A stretch of DNA of 64,000 bases. Source: Myxococcales bacterium (GTDB lineage: Bacteria > Myxococcota_A > Polyangia > Nannocystales > Nannocystaceae). The position numbers and the translations under genes are program-made. The notes beneath the pieces were generated by a model, which saw only the letters and a program-made list of their open reading frames with translations, ran no database searches and was not told the DNA's origin. Of this stretch, positions 43,801 through 52,321 are shown in pieces. The stretch spans positions 248,001 to 312,000 of the forward strand of contig JACKDV010000005.1 of assembly GCA_020633315.1 (NCBI GenBank), in the 5' to 3' direction. Position 1 is the stretch's first letter. Each line of letters begins with the position of its first letter.

Positions 43801-44907
43801 TCAGCAGTGCGCGTCGATGTCGTCGCAGCAGTCCCCGTAGCTCGCGCACAGGTTGTCGCACCAGCACTGCCCCGCATTGCCCCCGCACGCCTCGGCGCAG
43901 CTGTTGGGCGCGGGCTCGGGCCCGGCCGGCGGGGCCGGAGCCGTGCAGACCTCCTCCTGGTCGTCGCAGCAGTCCCCGTAGTCCCCGCAGCCATCGTCGC
44001 ACTGGCAGGCCTGCGCGGGATCGTAATTGCCGCAGCGTCCCTCGCACGACGGGCTCTCGGCCGGCGGGGGTGGAGGCGGCGCGGCCGTGCCCTCGTAGAG
44101 CTCGCGGAGCGCCGTCACGTCGCTGCTGGTCCACGCGCCCGTGCTGCCCGCGTTGAAGCAAGCGTTCATCACCGAGCCGTTGAGCACCGCCCCGCTCGGC
44201 GTGCCGGGGATGAGGATCGCTCCCACGTCGGAGAGCCCCTCGTTGCCCCCGGTACCGCAGCTGATCGAGCGATCGAAGTAGTCGGTGTGGCGGAAGCCGA
44301 TGCAGTGGCCCAGCTCGTGCTGGATCACGTGGGTCGCCACCGCGGTGCCGTAGCTGGCCACCGTGGTCCCGATGTTGATCGAGTGGTAGGGCAGCCCCCC
44401 CGAGGGGAAGCCGGCCACGCCGCCGTCGCCGGCGGTGAGCTTGGCCTCGATCACCGCGTCGCAGCCCGAGCTCGAGCCGCTGGTGCGCACCATCTCGAAC
44501 GACAGGTCGAGCGCTTCGTAGTTGGCGATCGCCTGGTCCAGCGCCTTGCCGAGGGTGCCCGAGAACGCCGAGCCGTTCACGCAGATCGTGCGGACCGAGC
44601 TGCTCACCAGGTTGGCCGTGCGGTACTGCCGAAAGCCCGCCTCGGCGTCGTCGCGCAGCTCCCCGCGGCGGTCGGCGGCCCCGATCATCTCGCGCGAGGC
44701 CTCCAGGCCCACCTCGGCGTCGAGGCCCACGAAGACCTCGCCGCTCTCCATCACCTGGATCTCCTCGTCGGGATAGCCGGCGACGCGGAGGTTGTCGACG
44801 ATCTCCGCCGTCCGCTCCGACAGGGTGAGCGCGGTGGCCCGCTCGAGCTCCTCGGTGCCGTCACAGGCCCCGAGCGACACGACCAACATCAGTAGCTTCT
44901 TGTTCAT
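43801..44907 (-). CDS. M57 (protease B-like) metalloprotease with two somatomedin B domains
   Basis: A 368-residue secreted protein. Signal MNKKLLMLVVSLGAC with lipobox LGAC at Cys15. The zinc site is HELGHCIGFRHTDYF (H197, E198, H201, H207), the M57 signature known from Myxococcus protease B. After a poly-Pro linker come two 8-Cys modules (about 287-321 and 336-368), each with the CxxxxCCD core (GDYGDCCDD and ASYGDCCDD) of somatomedin B domains. Such domains usually mediate protein binding and are more typical of animals. GGGAGGACGAGG precedes the ATG. Probably a surface or released protease used in predation; role inferred. Confidence 0.93.
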   Translation of the reverse strand: MNKKLLMLVVSLGACDGTEELERATALTLSERTAEIVDNLRVAGYPDEEIQVMESGEVFVGLDAEVGLEASREMIGAADRRGELRDDAEAGFRQYRTANLVSSSVRTICVNGSAFSGTLGKALDQAIANYEALDLSFEMVRTSGSSSGCDAVIEAKLTAGDGGVAGFPSGGLPYHSINIGTTVASYGTAVATHVIQHELGHCIGFRHTDYFDRSISCGTGGNEGLSDVGAILIPGTPSGAVLNGSVMNACFNAGSTGAWTSSDVTALRELYEGTAAPPPPPPAESPSCEGRCGNYDPAQACQCDDGCGDYGDCCDDQEEVCTAPAPPAGPEPAPNSCAEACGGNAGQCWCDNLCASYGDCCDDIDAHC

Positions 44908-45226
44908 GACCCTCGTCCTCCCTCGTGGGCTCGGCGGGGCGCGCTCGCATCGACGCACCGAGGGCGATCCGCTCGGCCCCCTCGGCACGAGTCGGACGGC
45001 TCCGCCTCCCATCCAGTCCGCCCCCATGGTTCCGCCGAGGGGGCCGGCCGATCACGGGAATCGACGCGAGCGGGCGATCGACGGTCGCTCGCTGCAATTG
45101 ATGGAGGGCGGACCACGGCCGCTTCGGGCGGGGACCGGACGACGACGGCGGGCGAGCTCGTCGGTTGCAGGCCCGGGCAGTGAAGACCATCACCACCGTG
45201 CATTCGTGGTCATGGGTCCAACGCGC
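44908..45226. other. Divergent intergenic region with operator-like dyad
   Basis: No gene seen in about 350 bases between two divergent starts. An imperfect inverted repeat CCATCACCAC-N9-GTGGTCATGG lies at 45187-45215 (9 of 10 positions pair), just upstream of a TTGACC box, a good place for a repressor or activator site. Confidence 0.4.
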
Positions 45227-45254
45227 TTGACCTTCGGCGCTCCCGGGGCATGGT
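45227..45254 (+). promoter_or_regulatory. Promoter with -35 TTGACC and -10 CATGGT
   Basis: TTGACC at 45227-45232, a 16-base spacer, and CATGGT at 45249-45254. GTG at 45262 follows after 7 bases. This is the most complete promoter of the leaderless type here and supports the GTG over the ATG at 45250, which lies within the -10 box. Confidence 0.55.
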
Positions 45255-45261
45255 GCTACCC

Positions 45262-46566
45262 GTGACGATCCGTTGGTTGATGGGCACCCTGTTGGTCGTG
45301 GCCGGCTGCACGCCTCGCTCGGCCGACCCCGCGGGCCTGCGCCACCCCGACGTGGCCGAGCAGCTCGGCCAGGCCCGCTGCGGGGTGAGCAAGAGCGCCG
45401 AGAAGCCGCTGGTGGTCGAGTGGCCCGCCGCCGAGCGGGGCGCCCTCGAAGCCCGGGCCAGCCGCGGCCTGGTGGCCGTGCGCTACGCGGGCTGCGAGAT
45501 GGAGGTGCTCAGCCACTGCGAGGTCCCGGGGCGGTACGAGTACGTGGGGCTCACCGCCAAGCACGAGTCCGTCCGCATCCGCAACGTCGACGAGCTCTAC
45601 GCCCGCCTGCCCCTGGGCGCGGCCGCGCTCGAGGCCCAGCTCGAGCGGGCCGGCGAGCTGCGGGTGGATCTCGAGGTGGTGGGGCGCAAGGAGTCCAGCG
45701 TCTACGAGGTCTCGCGCCACGACCTGCGGGGTCGCTGCGACGAGGCCACGCACTTCGTCTCCGGGCTCACGGTGGGCGCCTTCGCGATGGTCGCGGGCGA
45801 GCAGCTCGGGGGCAGCGGCAGCGTGAGCGCGGCGGGAGTGGGAGCAGGCGCGGGGCGCTCGGTCTCCCGCGAGGTGCTGCGGGAGGACGGCTCGCCCGAG
45901 GCCTGCGCCACCGCCAGCGGCTCCGACCCCGAGCCTCCGTCCGGGTGCGCGGCGCTGCTGCGGGTGGAGGTGCTGCCGCTGAGCGAGGCCCCCCTCACCC
46001 GCGACGACCCTCCGCCCCGCGAGCCCGCCGCGATCGAGCCGAGCCCCTCCACCGCCGCCGGCCAGTGGCCCGCGATCGAGCCGGCCTCCCTCGGGAGCCT
46101 CGAGCTCGACCCCTCGACGATCGCCACCCTCGATCCGGCCACGCTGGGCTCCACGCTCCCCGAGCCCGCGACGCCCGGCTCGGGCGTGATCTGTGACGCC
46201 ATCGACCTGCAGGTGCTGGAGATCCGCCGCAAGGGTCCCCACCCGCCCTTCCACGCCAAGGCCATGGACGCGGTGGAGCTGCGGGTGGTCAACGACAACG
46301 ACGTGGAGGTGGAGGTGGAGGGCGGCGAGGCGGTCAGCTTCCTCGACGGCGAGCGGGCCAAGCTGTCGGCGATGACCCCCCTGGAGTGGTTCCACCCGCT
46401 GAGCCTGCCGCCGCACAGCTCCAAGGTGGTGGAGGTGCTGCTGCCGCGCCGCGAGGGGCCCCGGCTGCAGTCGATCGAGACCCAGGCCAACCCCGCGAGC
46501 GACTTCTGGGCCAAGTGCAGGGTGATCGACGACCGCCTCGCCCCCGAGGCGGCCCCGACCCCGTAG
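45262..46566 (+). CDS. Hypothetical lipoprotein
   Basis: A 434-residue lipoprotein. With the GTG at 45262 the signal is MTIRWLMGTLLVVAGC, lipobox VAGC at Cys16. The mature part has a beta-rich N-terminal half with Cys (RCGVSKSAEKPLVVEWPAAE, RYAGCEMEVLSHCEVPG), which resembles lipoproteins common in myxobacteria, then a Pro/Ser/Leu linker with repeated SLGSLELDPSTIATLDPATL-type units, and a C-terminal immunoglobulin-like beta domain (AVELRVVNDNDVEVEVEGGE). Function unknown. Converges with the aminotransferase gene. Confidence 0.82.
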   Translation: MTIRWLMGTLLVVAGCTPRSADPAGLRHPDVAEQLGQARCGVSKSAEKPLVVEWPAAERGALEARASRGLVAVRYAGCEMEVLSHCEVPGRYEYVGLTAKHESVRIRNVDELYARLPLGAAALEAQLERAGELRVDLEVVGRKESSVYEVSRHDLRGRCDEATHFVSGLTVGAFAMVAGEQLGGSGSVSAAGVGAGAGRSVSREVLREDGSPEACATASGSDPEPPSGCAALLRVEVLPLSEAPLTRDDPPPREPAAIEPSPSTAAGQWPAIEPASLGSLELDPSTIATLDPATLGSTLPEPATPGSGVICDAIDLQVLEIRRKGPHPPFHAKAMDAVELRVVNDNDVEVEVEGGEAVSFLDGERAKLSAMTPLEWFHPLSLPPHSSKVVEVLLPRREGPRLQSIETQANPASDFWAKCRVIDDRLAPEAAPTP

Positions 46567-46578
46567 CCCCGCGCCGCG

Positions 46579-47865
46579 CTACTTCACGCCGGCTAGCGCC
46601 TGCTCGAGCTTGGTGCAGCCCTCGGCCAGCGCGTCGTCGTCGATGAGCATCGGCGGGGCGATGCGCAGCACGTTGCCCCAGCGACCGCCCTTGCCCAGCA
46701 GCAGGCCCTGCTCCTTGGCGGTCTCCATCAGGCGGCTGGCCTTGCCCGCGGCGGGCTCCTTGGTCTGGCGGTCCTCCACCAGCTCGATCGCCTGCATCAG
46801 GCCCATGCCCCGCACGTCGCCGATGAAGTCGAAGCGCTCCTTCATGGCCTCGAGGTGGTCGCGCAGCACCTTGCCCTGCCGCGCCACGCGGGTGGGCAGG
46901 TCGTGCTCCACCATGAGGTCGAGGGTGGCGTTGGTCGCCGCCATCGAGACCGGGTTGCCGCCGAAGGTGGACAGCGACAGCCCGCTCATCGACGCCGCGA
47001 TCTCGGGCTTGGCGATGGTGGCCCCCACCGGCATGCCGTTGGCGATGCCCTTGGCGAAGGTCATGATGTCGGGTTCCACCCCGTAGTGCTCGATGCCGAA
47101 CCACTTGCCGCCGGTGCGCCCGAAGCCGGTCTGCACCTCGTCGCAGATGAACAGGCCGCCGTACTTGCGCACGATGCCGACCGCCACCTGGAAGTACTCG
47201 GGCGGCGGGGTGACGAAGCCGCCCACGCCCTGGATCGGCTCGGCGATGAAGGCCGCGGGCTGGCCGGTGGTGACCGTCTGGATCAGCTCCTCGAGGTCGT
47301 GGGCGCAGCGGACGTCGCAGCTGGGGTAGCTCAGGCCGAAGGGGCAGCGATAGCAGTAGGCCGGGTGCCCGTGCACGATGCCCGGGATGGCCGCGGGCAG
47401 CGGGCGCCAGTTGCTGTGCGCGGTGATGGTGGTGGCCAGGGCCGAGCGCCCCGAGTAGGCGTGGCGCAGCGCGATGATCTCGTGGCGGCCGGTGTGGACC
47501 TTGGCCAGCATGATCGCGGTCTCGTCGGCCTCGGTGCCGCTGTTGGAGAAGAAGCACGACTTGAGCTCGCCGGGCGTCATCTTGGCCAGGCGCTCGGCCG
47601 CCCGCACCAGGTTCTCCGTGGGGTACAGGGTGCTCACGTGCCCCAGGCGCCGCGACTGCTCGACGATGGCCTCGACCACCTCGGGCTGGCAGTGACCCAT
47701 CGACACGGTGAGGATGCCCCCGAAGAAGTCGAGGTACTCCCGCCCGTCCACGTCGCGCACCCGGCTGCCCTTGCCCTCGGTGAGGATGATGGGCTCCTGG
47801 TAGTAGTTCGCCACGCAGGGGAACAGGAACTGCTGGTGCTTGTCGAGGATCTCCTGGCGCTCCAT
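46579..47865 (-). CDS. Class III aminotransferase, AGXT2-like
   Basis: A 428-residue PLP enzyme of class III. The motif LFICDEVQTGFGRTGGKWFG contains the PLP-contacting Asp, and DIMTFAKGIANGMPVGATIA contains the Schiff-base Lys. SNSGTEADETAIMLA binds the cofactor phosphate. Sequence character is closest to alanine-glyoxylate aminotransferase 2 / 4-aminobutyrate-type enzymes. An in-frame ATG exists at 47892, but the start MERQEILDKHQQFLFP at 47865 fits the family and has TATGCT 9 bases upstream. Cytoplasmic. No pathway neighbours, so the amino donor is not determined. Confidence 0.93.
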   Translation of the reverse strand: MERQEILDKHQQFLFPCVANYYQEPIILTEGKGSRVRDVDGREYLDFFGGILTVSMGHCQPEVVEAIVEQSRRLGHVSTLYPTENLVRAAERLAKMTPGELKSCFFSNSGTEADETAIMLAKVHTGRHEIIALRHAYSGRSALATTITAHSNWRPLPAAIPGIVHGHPAYCYRCPFGLSYPSCDVRCAHDLEELIQTVTTGQPAAFIAEPIQGVGGFVTPPPEYFQVAVGIVRKYGGLFICDEVQTGFGRTGGKWFGIEHYGVEPDIMTFAKGIANGMPVGATIAKPEIAASMSGLSLSTFGGNPVSMAATNATLDLMVEHDLPTRVARQGKVLRDHLEAMKERFDFIGDVRGMGLMQAIELVEDRQTKEPAAGKASRLMETAKEQGLLLGKGGRWGNVLRIAPPMLIDDDALAEGCTKLEQALAGVK

Positions 47866-47874
47866 GGAGCGGGG

Positions 47875-47880
47875 AGCATA
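47875..47880 (-). promoter_or_regulatory. Putative -10 box TATGCT for the aminotransferase
   Basis: TATGCT ends 9 bases before the ATG at 47865, predicting a leader of at most two or three bases. Confidence 0.45.
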
Positions 47881-48040
47881 GCCCGTTCGCACGGCCCGGG
47901 GCAGGTGCGACGAGGGACGACGACGGCTCGCCTCCAGACGACCGCACGGCGCCCGCCGCCGTACGGCGTCCGGGCCCGGAGGGGCTCATCGGCGAGCACC
48001 ACGAGGGGCGGAGGGGCTGGTGTATGATCGTAGGGTTGCC

Positions 48041-49564
48041 ATGCGGACCTACGACCTGCTCGATCGCTCGATCCAGTCGACCATGACCTCCTTGCTCGGA
48101 GCGTCGCTGCTCCTGGGGGGCTGCTTCTCTCCCGATCCGAGCCGGCCCGGAGGCAACGAGGGCTCCAGCTCGGTCGGGTCGTCGGACGGCTCCGACGGCC
48201 CCGAGGACACGACCGCCGGGACGGGCGACGGACCCCCCGACGATTGCGGCAACGGGGTGCTCGACGAGGGCGAGGAGTGCGACCTGGGCGATGGCAACGT
48301 GGACAACGGCGGCTGCACCAGCGAGTGCCGGCTGGGCGTGTGCGGCGACGGCCTGCTCTACATCGGCCAGGAGGATTGCGACGACGGGGCCGAGACCGCG
48401 ACCTGCAACGCCGACTGCACCACGGCCTCGTGCGGCGACGGAGTGCTCAACGCCACCGCCGGCGAGACCTGCGACGACGGGGGCGACTCGGCGAGCTGCA
48501 ACGCCGACTGCAGCGCGGCGTCGTGCGGCGATGGGATCCTCAACGCCGCCGCGGGAGAGACGTGCGACGCCGGGACCGGCAACGCGGAGAGCGGAGCCTG
48601 CCTGCCGAGCTGCCAGGCGGCCAGCTGCGGCGACGGCTTCGTGCAGGCCGGGGTCGAGGAGTGCGACGGCGACCCCGCCAACGGCACCTGCGACGCGTGC
48701 CTGCTCACCTGCACCCCCGACTTCGACGACTGCAACGGCGACACCGCGGACGGCTGCGAGCTCCAGCTGTGCGGGGGCACCTGCGACGCGCCCGGCAGCG
48801 TGACCGGCATGGTCGTGTTCGACTACACCGGCATGGAGCAGCAGCTCGTGATCCCCGGCTGCGTGAGCACGGTGACGATCGAGGCGCTCGGAGCCTCGGG
48901 CGGCAGCACGGCGATCGGCCCGGGCCTGGGAGGGCTCGGAGGCCAGGCCTCCGGCGAGCTGATGGTCTCACCCGGCGATGTGCTCTACGTCTATGTCGGC
49001 CAGCACGGGGCCGACAGCAGCGGCGGCGACGCGGGCGTGCCGGGCTCGTTCAACGGCGGAGGCTCGGGCGGCACCTCGATCGGCGGCGCGACCCAGCCCG
49101 GCGGCGCAGCGGGAGGCGGGGCCTCCGACGTCCGCTTCGGCGGCACGGCGCTCGGCGACCGGATCCTCGTCGCCGCCGGCGGAGGTGGCTCGGGAGGCGG
49201 CACCCAGAGCTACGCCACCGACGGCGGAGCCGGAGGCGGCCTGACCGGCGGGCCCGGGCTCTCCTACATCTCGGGGATCGGCTTCGAGGCGCAGGGCGGG
49301 ACCCAGGCGGCCGGCGGGGCCGCGGGGAGCTACGCCTACGGCGTGATGGCCACGCCCGGCGCCCTGGGCTTGGGCGGCGACGGGGCGGGCGAGGGCTACA
49401 GCGGCGGGGGCGGAGGTGGAGGTGGCTACTACGGCGGCGGCGGCGGGAGCTGCCACTTCGAATCGGGCGGCGGCGGCGGATCCTCGTACGTCGGCGGGGT
49501 CGTCAACGGCATGACCAACGCCGGGGTCCATTCCGGCGATGGCCAGGTCGTGATCTCGTGGTAG
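48041..49564 (+). CDS. DUF4215-repeat and glycine-rich surface lipoprotein
   Basis: A 507-residue predicted lipoprotein. Signal MRTYDLLDRSIQSTMTSLLG and lipobox LGGC, followed by a Ser/Gly/Asp linker. Residues about 65-220 hold five short Cys repeats of the DUF4215 / myxococcal type (CGDGVLNATAGETCDDG, ADCSAASCGDGILNA). The rest is a glycine-rich domain (IEALGASGGSTAIGPGLGG to GGGGGGGGYYGGGGG), like the PF21722 glycine-rich fold, ending in a beta strand SGDGQVVISW. Start by the ATG at 48041; TATGAT at 48023-48028 is a good -10 box, making the GTG at 48020 unlikely. Probably exposed on the cell surface. Confidence 0.85.
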   Translation: MRTYDLLDRSIQSTMTSLLGASLLLGGCFSPDPSRPGGNEGSSSVGSSDGSDGPEDTTAGTGDGPPDDCGNGVLDEGEECDLGDGNVDNGGCTSECRLGVCGDGLLYIGQEDCDDGAETATCNADCTTASCGDGVLNATAGETCDDGGDSASCNADCSAASCGDGILNAAAGETCDAGTGNAESGACLPSCQAASCGDGFVQAGVEECDGDPANGTCDACLLTCTPDFDDCNGDTADGCELQLCGGTCDAPGSVTGMVVFDYTGMEQQLVIPGCVSTVTIEALGASGGSTAIGPGLGGLGGQASGELMVSPGDVLYVYVGQHGADSSGGDAGVPGSFNGGGSGGTSIGGATQPGGAAGGGASDVRFGGTALGDRILVAAGGGGSGGGTQSYATDGGAGGGLTGGPGLSYISGIGFEAQGGTQAAGGAAGSYAYGVMATPGALGLGGDGAGEGYSGGGGGGGGYYGGGGGSCHFESGGGGGSSYVGGVVNGMTNAGVHSGDGQVVISW

Positions 49565-49582
49565 CCCGCCGTCGGGCGGCGA

Positions 49583-50779
49583 TCAGGCCCCGTCGCCGGT
49601 GAGGGTGCGCGCCAGCATCTCGCCGCGAGAGTTCCACGCCATCAGCAGGGTGTAGCTGCCCTCGTAGTAGCTGCTGTCGAGCACCACCTCGTCCTGGCCG
49701 TCGCCCTCGAGGTCGACGAGGTAGTGGGCCTCGTAGCTGTCGATGGACATCCGGGGGGGGAAGACCACCTTCACCCGGCCGGTGGCGTCGGCCAGCACCA
49801 GCCCCGTGGGCTGATCCTCACCGATGTCGCCGTCGGGGTCGGGCATGATCGACACCAGGTGGGTGAAGCCCTCGGGGAACTTGCCCTCCACCGCCACCAG
49901 GGCGCCCTTCCACACCAGCGGACGGCGCAGCCGCGACTTGGCGTCGCCCTCGGCCGCCGCCACGATGCTCGGCCAGATCGCCTCGCGCAGCTTCTCGCCG
50001 CGGGCGAGCTCGACTCCCTTCACCTCGCGCAGGGTGGGCACCTTGCCGTTCCAGTCCTTGGCCCGAGCCACGAGCCCCGTGGCCTCGGCGTCGAGCACCA
50101 CGGTGAAGTGGCTCTCGCTGGCGCCTCCGGAGGCGCCGAAGGCCACCGCCTTGCCCCGCTTCTCGCCCGCCGTGGTGGCCACGATCCACTCGTTGCCCAC
50201 CGCGAAGCCCTTGGGGAGCTTGGCGCTGGCGGGCAGCGCCCGTTCGAAGCCGTCGGGGGAGTCGTTGGCCTCGGCGAGGGACATCACCGGATCGATCTCG
50301 CCCTCGATGGCCACGTCGATGATGTCGATGCCGGTCTTGCCGTCGACGGGGCTGGCCCAGTAGAGCGACGACAGCCGCACCGTGCTGCCCGGATCCTGCT
50401 GGACCTCGTCGCCGCCGTCCTCGGCCGCCGCCTCGTCACCGGCCTCGGCCGCACCCGCCTCGGCTGCGCCCGCCTCGGCTGCGCCCGCCTCGGCCGTGCC
50501 CGCCTCGGCCGCGCCCGCCTCGGCCGCGCCCGCCTCGGCGTCGGTACCTTCGTCGGCCTTGGCCTCGGCCGCATCGTCGGCCTTGGCCTCGGCCGCATCG
50601 TCGGCCTTGGCCTCGGCCTCGCCGTCGGCCTTGGCCGGGTCGTCGGCCTTGGCCTCGGGAGTCGCGGCCGCCTTGGCCACGTCCTTGGCGGAGGTCGTGT
50701 CGGAGTCCTTGTTCCCGCAGGCCGGCAGGGCGAGCGCGAGCAGCAGGGAGATGGAGGGAGTGATCGTCGCGAGCTTCAT
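49583..50779 (-). CDS. Lipoprotein with Ala/Glu/Gly repeat linker
   Basis: A 398-residue lipoprotein: signal MKLATITPSISLLLALALPAC with lipobox LPAC at Cys21. Residues about 30-120 are low complexity: EAKADDAA units followed by seven EAGAA/EAGTA units. The folded C-terminal 280 residues are beta-rich with WKGALVAVEGKFPEGFTHLV and end in DLEGDGQDEVVLDSSYYEGS, an FG-GAP-like calcium-binding strand. The repeat linker probably spans the periplasm or extends the domain from the surface. Start at ATG 50779 gives the signal peptide; an in-frame ATG 54 bases earlier does not. Function unknown. Confidence 0.82.
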   Translation of the reverse strand: MKLATITPSISLLLALALPACGNKDSDTTSAKDVAKAAATPEAKADDPAKADGEAEAKADDAAEAKADDAAEAKADEGTDAEAGAAEAGAAEAGTAEAGAAEAGAAEAGAAEAGDEAAAEDGGDEVQQDPGSTVRLSSLYWASPVDGKTGIDIIDVAIEGEIDPVMSLAEANDSPDGFERALPASAKLPKGFAVGNEWIVATTAGEKRGKAVAFGASGGASESHFTVVLDAEATGLVARAKDWNGKVPTLREVKGVELARGEKLREAIWPSIVAAAEGDAKSRLRRPLVWKGALVAVEGKFPEGFTHLVSIMPDPDGDIGEDQPTGLVLADATGRVKVVFPPRMSIDSYEAHYLVDLEGDGQDEVVLDSSYYEGSYTLLMAWNSRGEMLARTLTGDGA

Positions 50780-50887
50780 GATGGGGCGGGCCGAACTTGG
50801 CGCCCCCACCGACGAATGACAAGACTCCACCATTCCGGCCTCGGCCGCCCCCGAGCCAGCCCTCGGAGCATCGTTCGCCCTGCGTGG

Positions 50888-50916
50888 TTGAGGCCAGGCG
50901 CGGTGCTCGCTAGCGT
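50888..50916 (+). promoter_or_regulatory. Promoter with -35 TTGAGG and -10 TAGCGT
   Basis: TTGAGG at 50888-50893, a 17-base spacer, TAGCGT at 50911-50916, and the ATG at 50924 after 7 bases. A complete promoter that predicts a leaderless mRNA for the DsbA-like gene. Confidence 0.55.
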
Positions 50917-50923
50917 GGGCGGG

Positions 50924-52321
50924 ATGTCGTCGCCGACCCGCTCCGCGGTCATTCTCGCGCTCGTGCTGGGACTCACTTGGACCCCCGGCTGTCGACCGGA
51001 TCCCGTAGCTCCAACCACGACCCCCGCCACCGGCTCCGACTACGTCGCCGCCTCTTCCTCCCCCGGGGCCGAGCCGGAGCCCGCGGTCGCGGTCGCGACC
51101 CCATCACCGCTGCTGCTGCACGCCAGCGACGTGGGCGGCGAGCACGACGAGCTGCTCCCCGACGATCGGATCCGGGCCGAGTACGAGCCAAGCGATCCCT
51201 GGCTGGGCGCCGAACAGCCGCTGGTCACCATCGTGGCCTACCTCGACTACCAGTGTCCCTTCAGCCGCAAGCTGCTCCCCACCCTCTACGAGCTGGCGGC
51301 CATCCACCCCGAGGACCTGCGCGTGGTGTTCCGGCACTACCCGCTGGCGATGCACCCCGACGCTCGCTTCGCCGCGATCGCAGCCACGGCGGCGCAGCAG
51401 CAGGGGCGCTTCTGGGCGATGCACGACGCGTTGTTCGAGAATTCGCGGCAGCTCGATCGCGACTCGGTGATCACCCAGGCCGGTCGCCTGGGCCTGGACC
51501 TCGAGCTGTTCCGCCGCTCCCTCGACGATCCCGAGCTGGCCGCCCGGATCGACGCCGATCTCGACCGGGCCCAGGACCTGGGGATCAACGCCACGCCCTC
51601 CCTCGTGATCAACGGCCGCCTGGTGACGGGCGCCCGCCCCCTCGAGGAGCTGCAGGACGAGTACCGCAAGGAGCAGAACCTGGCGCAGCGCCTGCTCGAC
51701 GCAGGGGCCAGCCGCTCCTCCCTCTACGCGCACCTCATGCACGCCGCCCGCGACGTGGCCCCCGTGGCCGCCCGCAGCGACTCGCCGGCCGACGGGATCC
51801 GCCGCGAGATCAGCACCGCCGGCCTGCCCCGCAAGGGCGCCGCGGATCCGCGGGTGGTGATCGTGGAGTGTGCCGACTTCGACTGCCCCTTCTGCAAGCG
51901 GGCGGCGCCCGTCCTCGACGAGCTGCTCGCCAACCACCCCGACGACGTGGCGCTGTTCTTCCGGCACTTCCCCCTGGCCTTCCACACGGGAGCCGAGCCC
52001 GCGGCGCGGGCCGCCATCGCCGCCCAGGAGCAGGGCAAGTTCTGGAAGATGCACGACCTGCTCTTCGCCAAGAACAAGGAGCGCTCCGACGCCGAGCTCG
52101 AGAAGCTCGCGCGCAAGGCCGGCCTCGAGCTCGGGCGATTCCGCAAGGCGCTGAGCCGCGAGGACACGGCGGCCCGGGTGAAGGCCGAGATCGCCACCTG
52201 CCAGGCCGACGGGGTCAGCGGCACGCCCACCTTCTTCATCAACGGTCGCCTGATGAGCGGGGCCCGCCCGATCGCCGACTTCGAAGCGGTGGTGGCGGAG
52301 GAGCTCGAGCGGCGACCGTGA
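50924..52321 (+). CDS. Tandem DsbA-like thioredoxin-fold lipoprotein
   Basis: A 465-residue lipoprotein (signal to PGC, Cys23) with two DsbA/PF13462 thioredoxin domains. The first, about residues 95-255, has C111-P-F-S114 in place of CxxC, so it lacks the resolving Cys. The second, about 305-465, has a complete C321-P-F-C324. Both keep FRHYPLAMHPDARFA / FRHFPLAFHTGAEPA and a cis-Pro segment (NATPSLVINGRL / SGTPTFFINGRL). Probably a periplasmic thiol-disulfide oxidoreductase in which one half is catalytic and the other isomerase-like or binding. Its stop overlaps the TrmH-like start (GTGA). Confidence 0.92.
   Translation: MSSPTRSAVILALVLGLTWTPGCRPDPVAPTTTPATGSDYVAASSSPGAEPEPAVAVATPSPLLLHASDVGGEHDELLPDDRIRAEYEPSDPWLGAEQPLVTIVAYLDYQCPFSRKLLPTLYELAAIHPEDLRVVFRHYPLAMHPDARFAAIAATAAQQQGRFWAMHDALFENSRQLDRDSVITQAGRLGLDLELFRRSLDDPELAARIDADLDRAQDLGINATPSLVINGRLVTGARPLEELQDEYRKEQNLAQRLLDAGASRSSLYAHLMHAARDVAPVAARSDSPADGIRREISTAGLPRKGAADPRVVIVECADFDCPFCKRAAPVLDELLANHPDDVALFFRHFPLAFHTGAEPAARAAIAAQEQGKFWKMHDLLFAKNKERSDAELEKLARKAGLELGRFRKALSREDTAARVKAEIATCQADGVSGTPTFFINGRLMSGARPIADFEAVVAEELERRP

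Noticed and set aside
48250..48720. Repeat of about 100 bases with GGCGACGG cores
   Set aside because: This is the coding repeat for DUF4215-type Cys modules, in frame throughout.
50436..50690. Possible CRISPR-like array because of regular short repeats
   Set aside because: The units are 15 to 24 bases, have no unique spacers, keep a single reading frame and encode Ala/Glu/Gly repeats.
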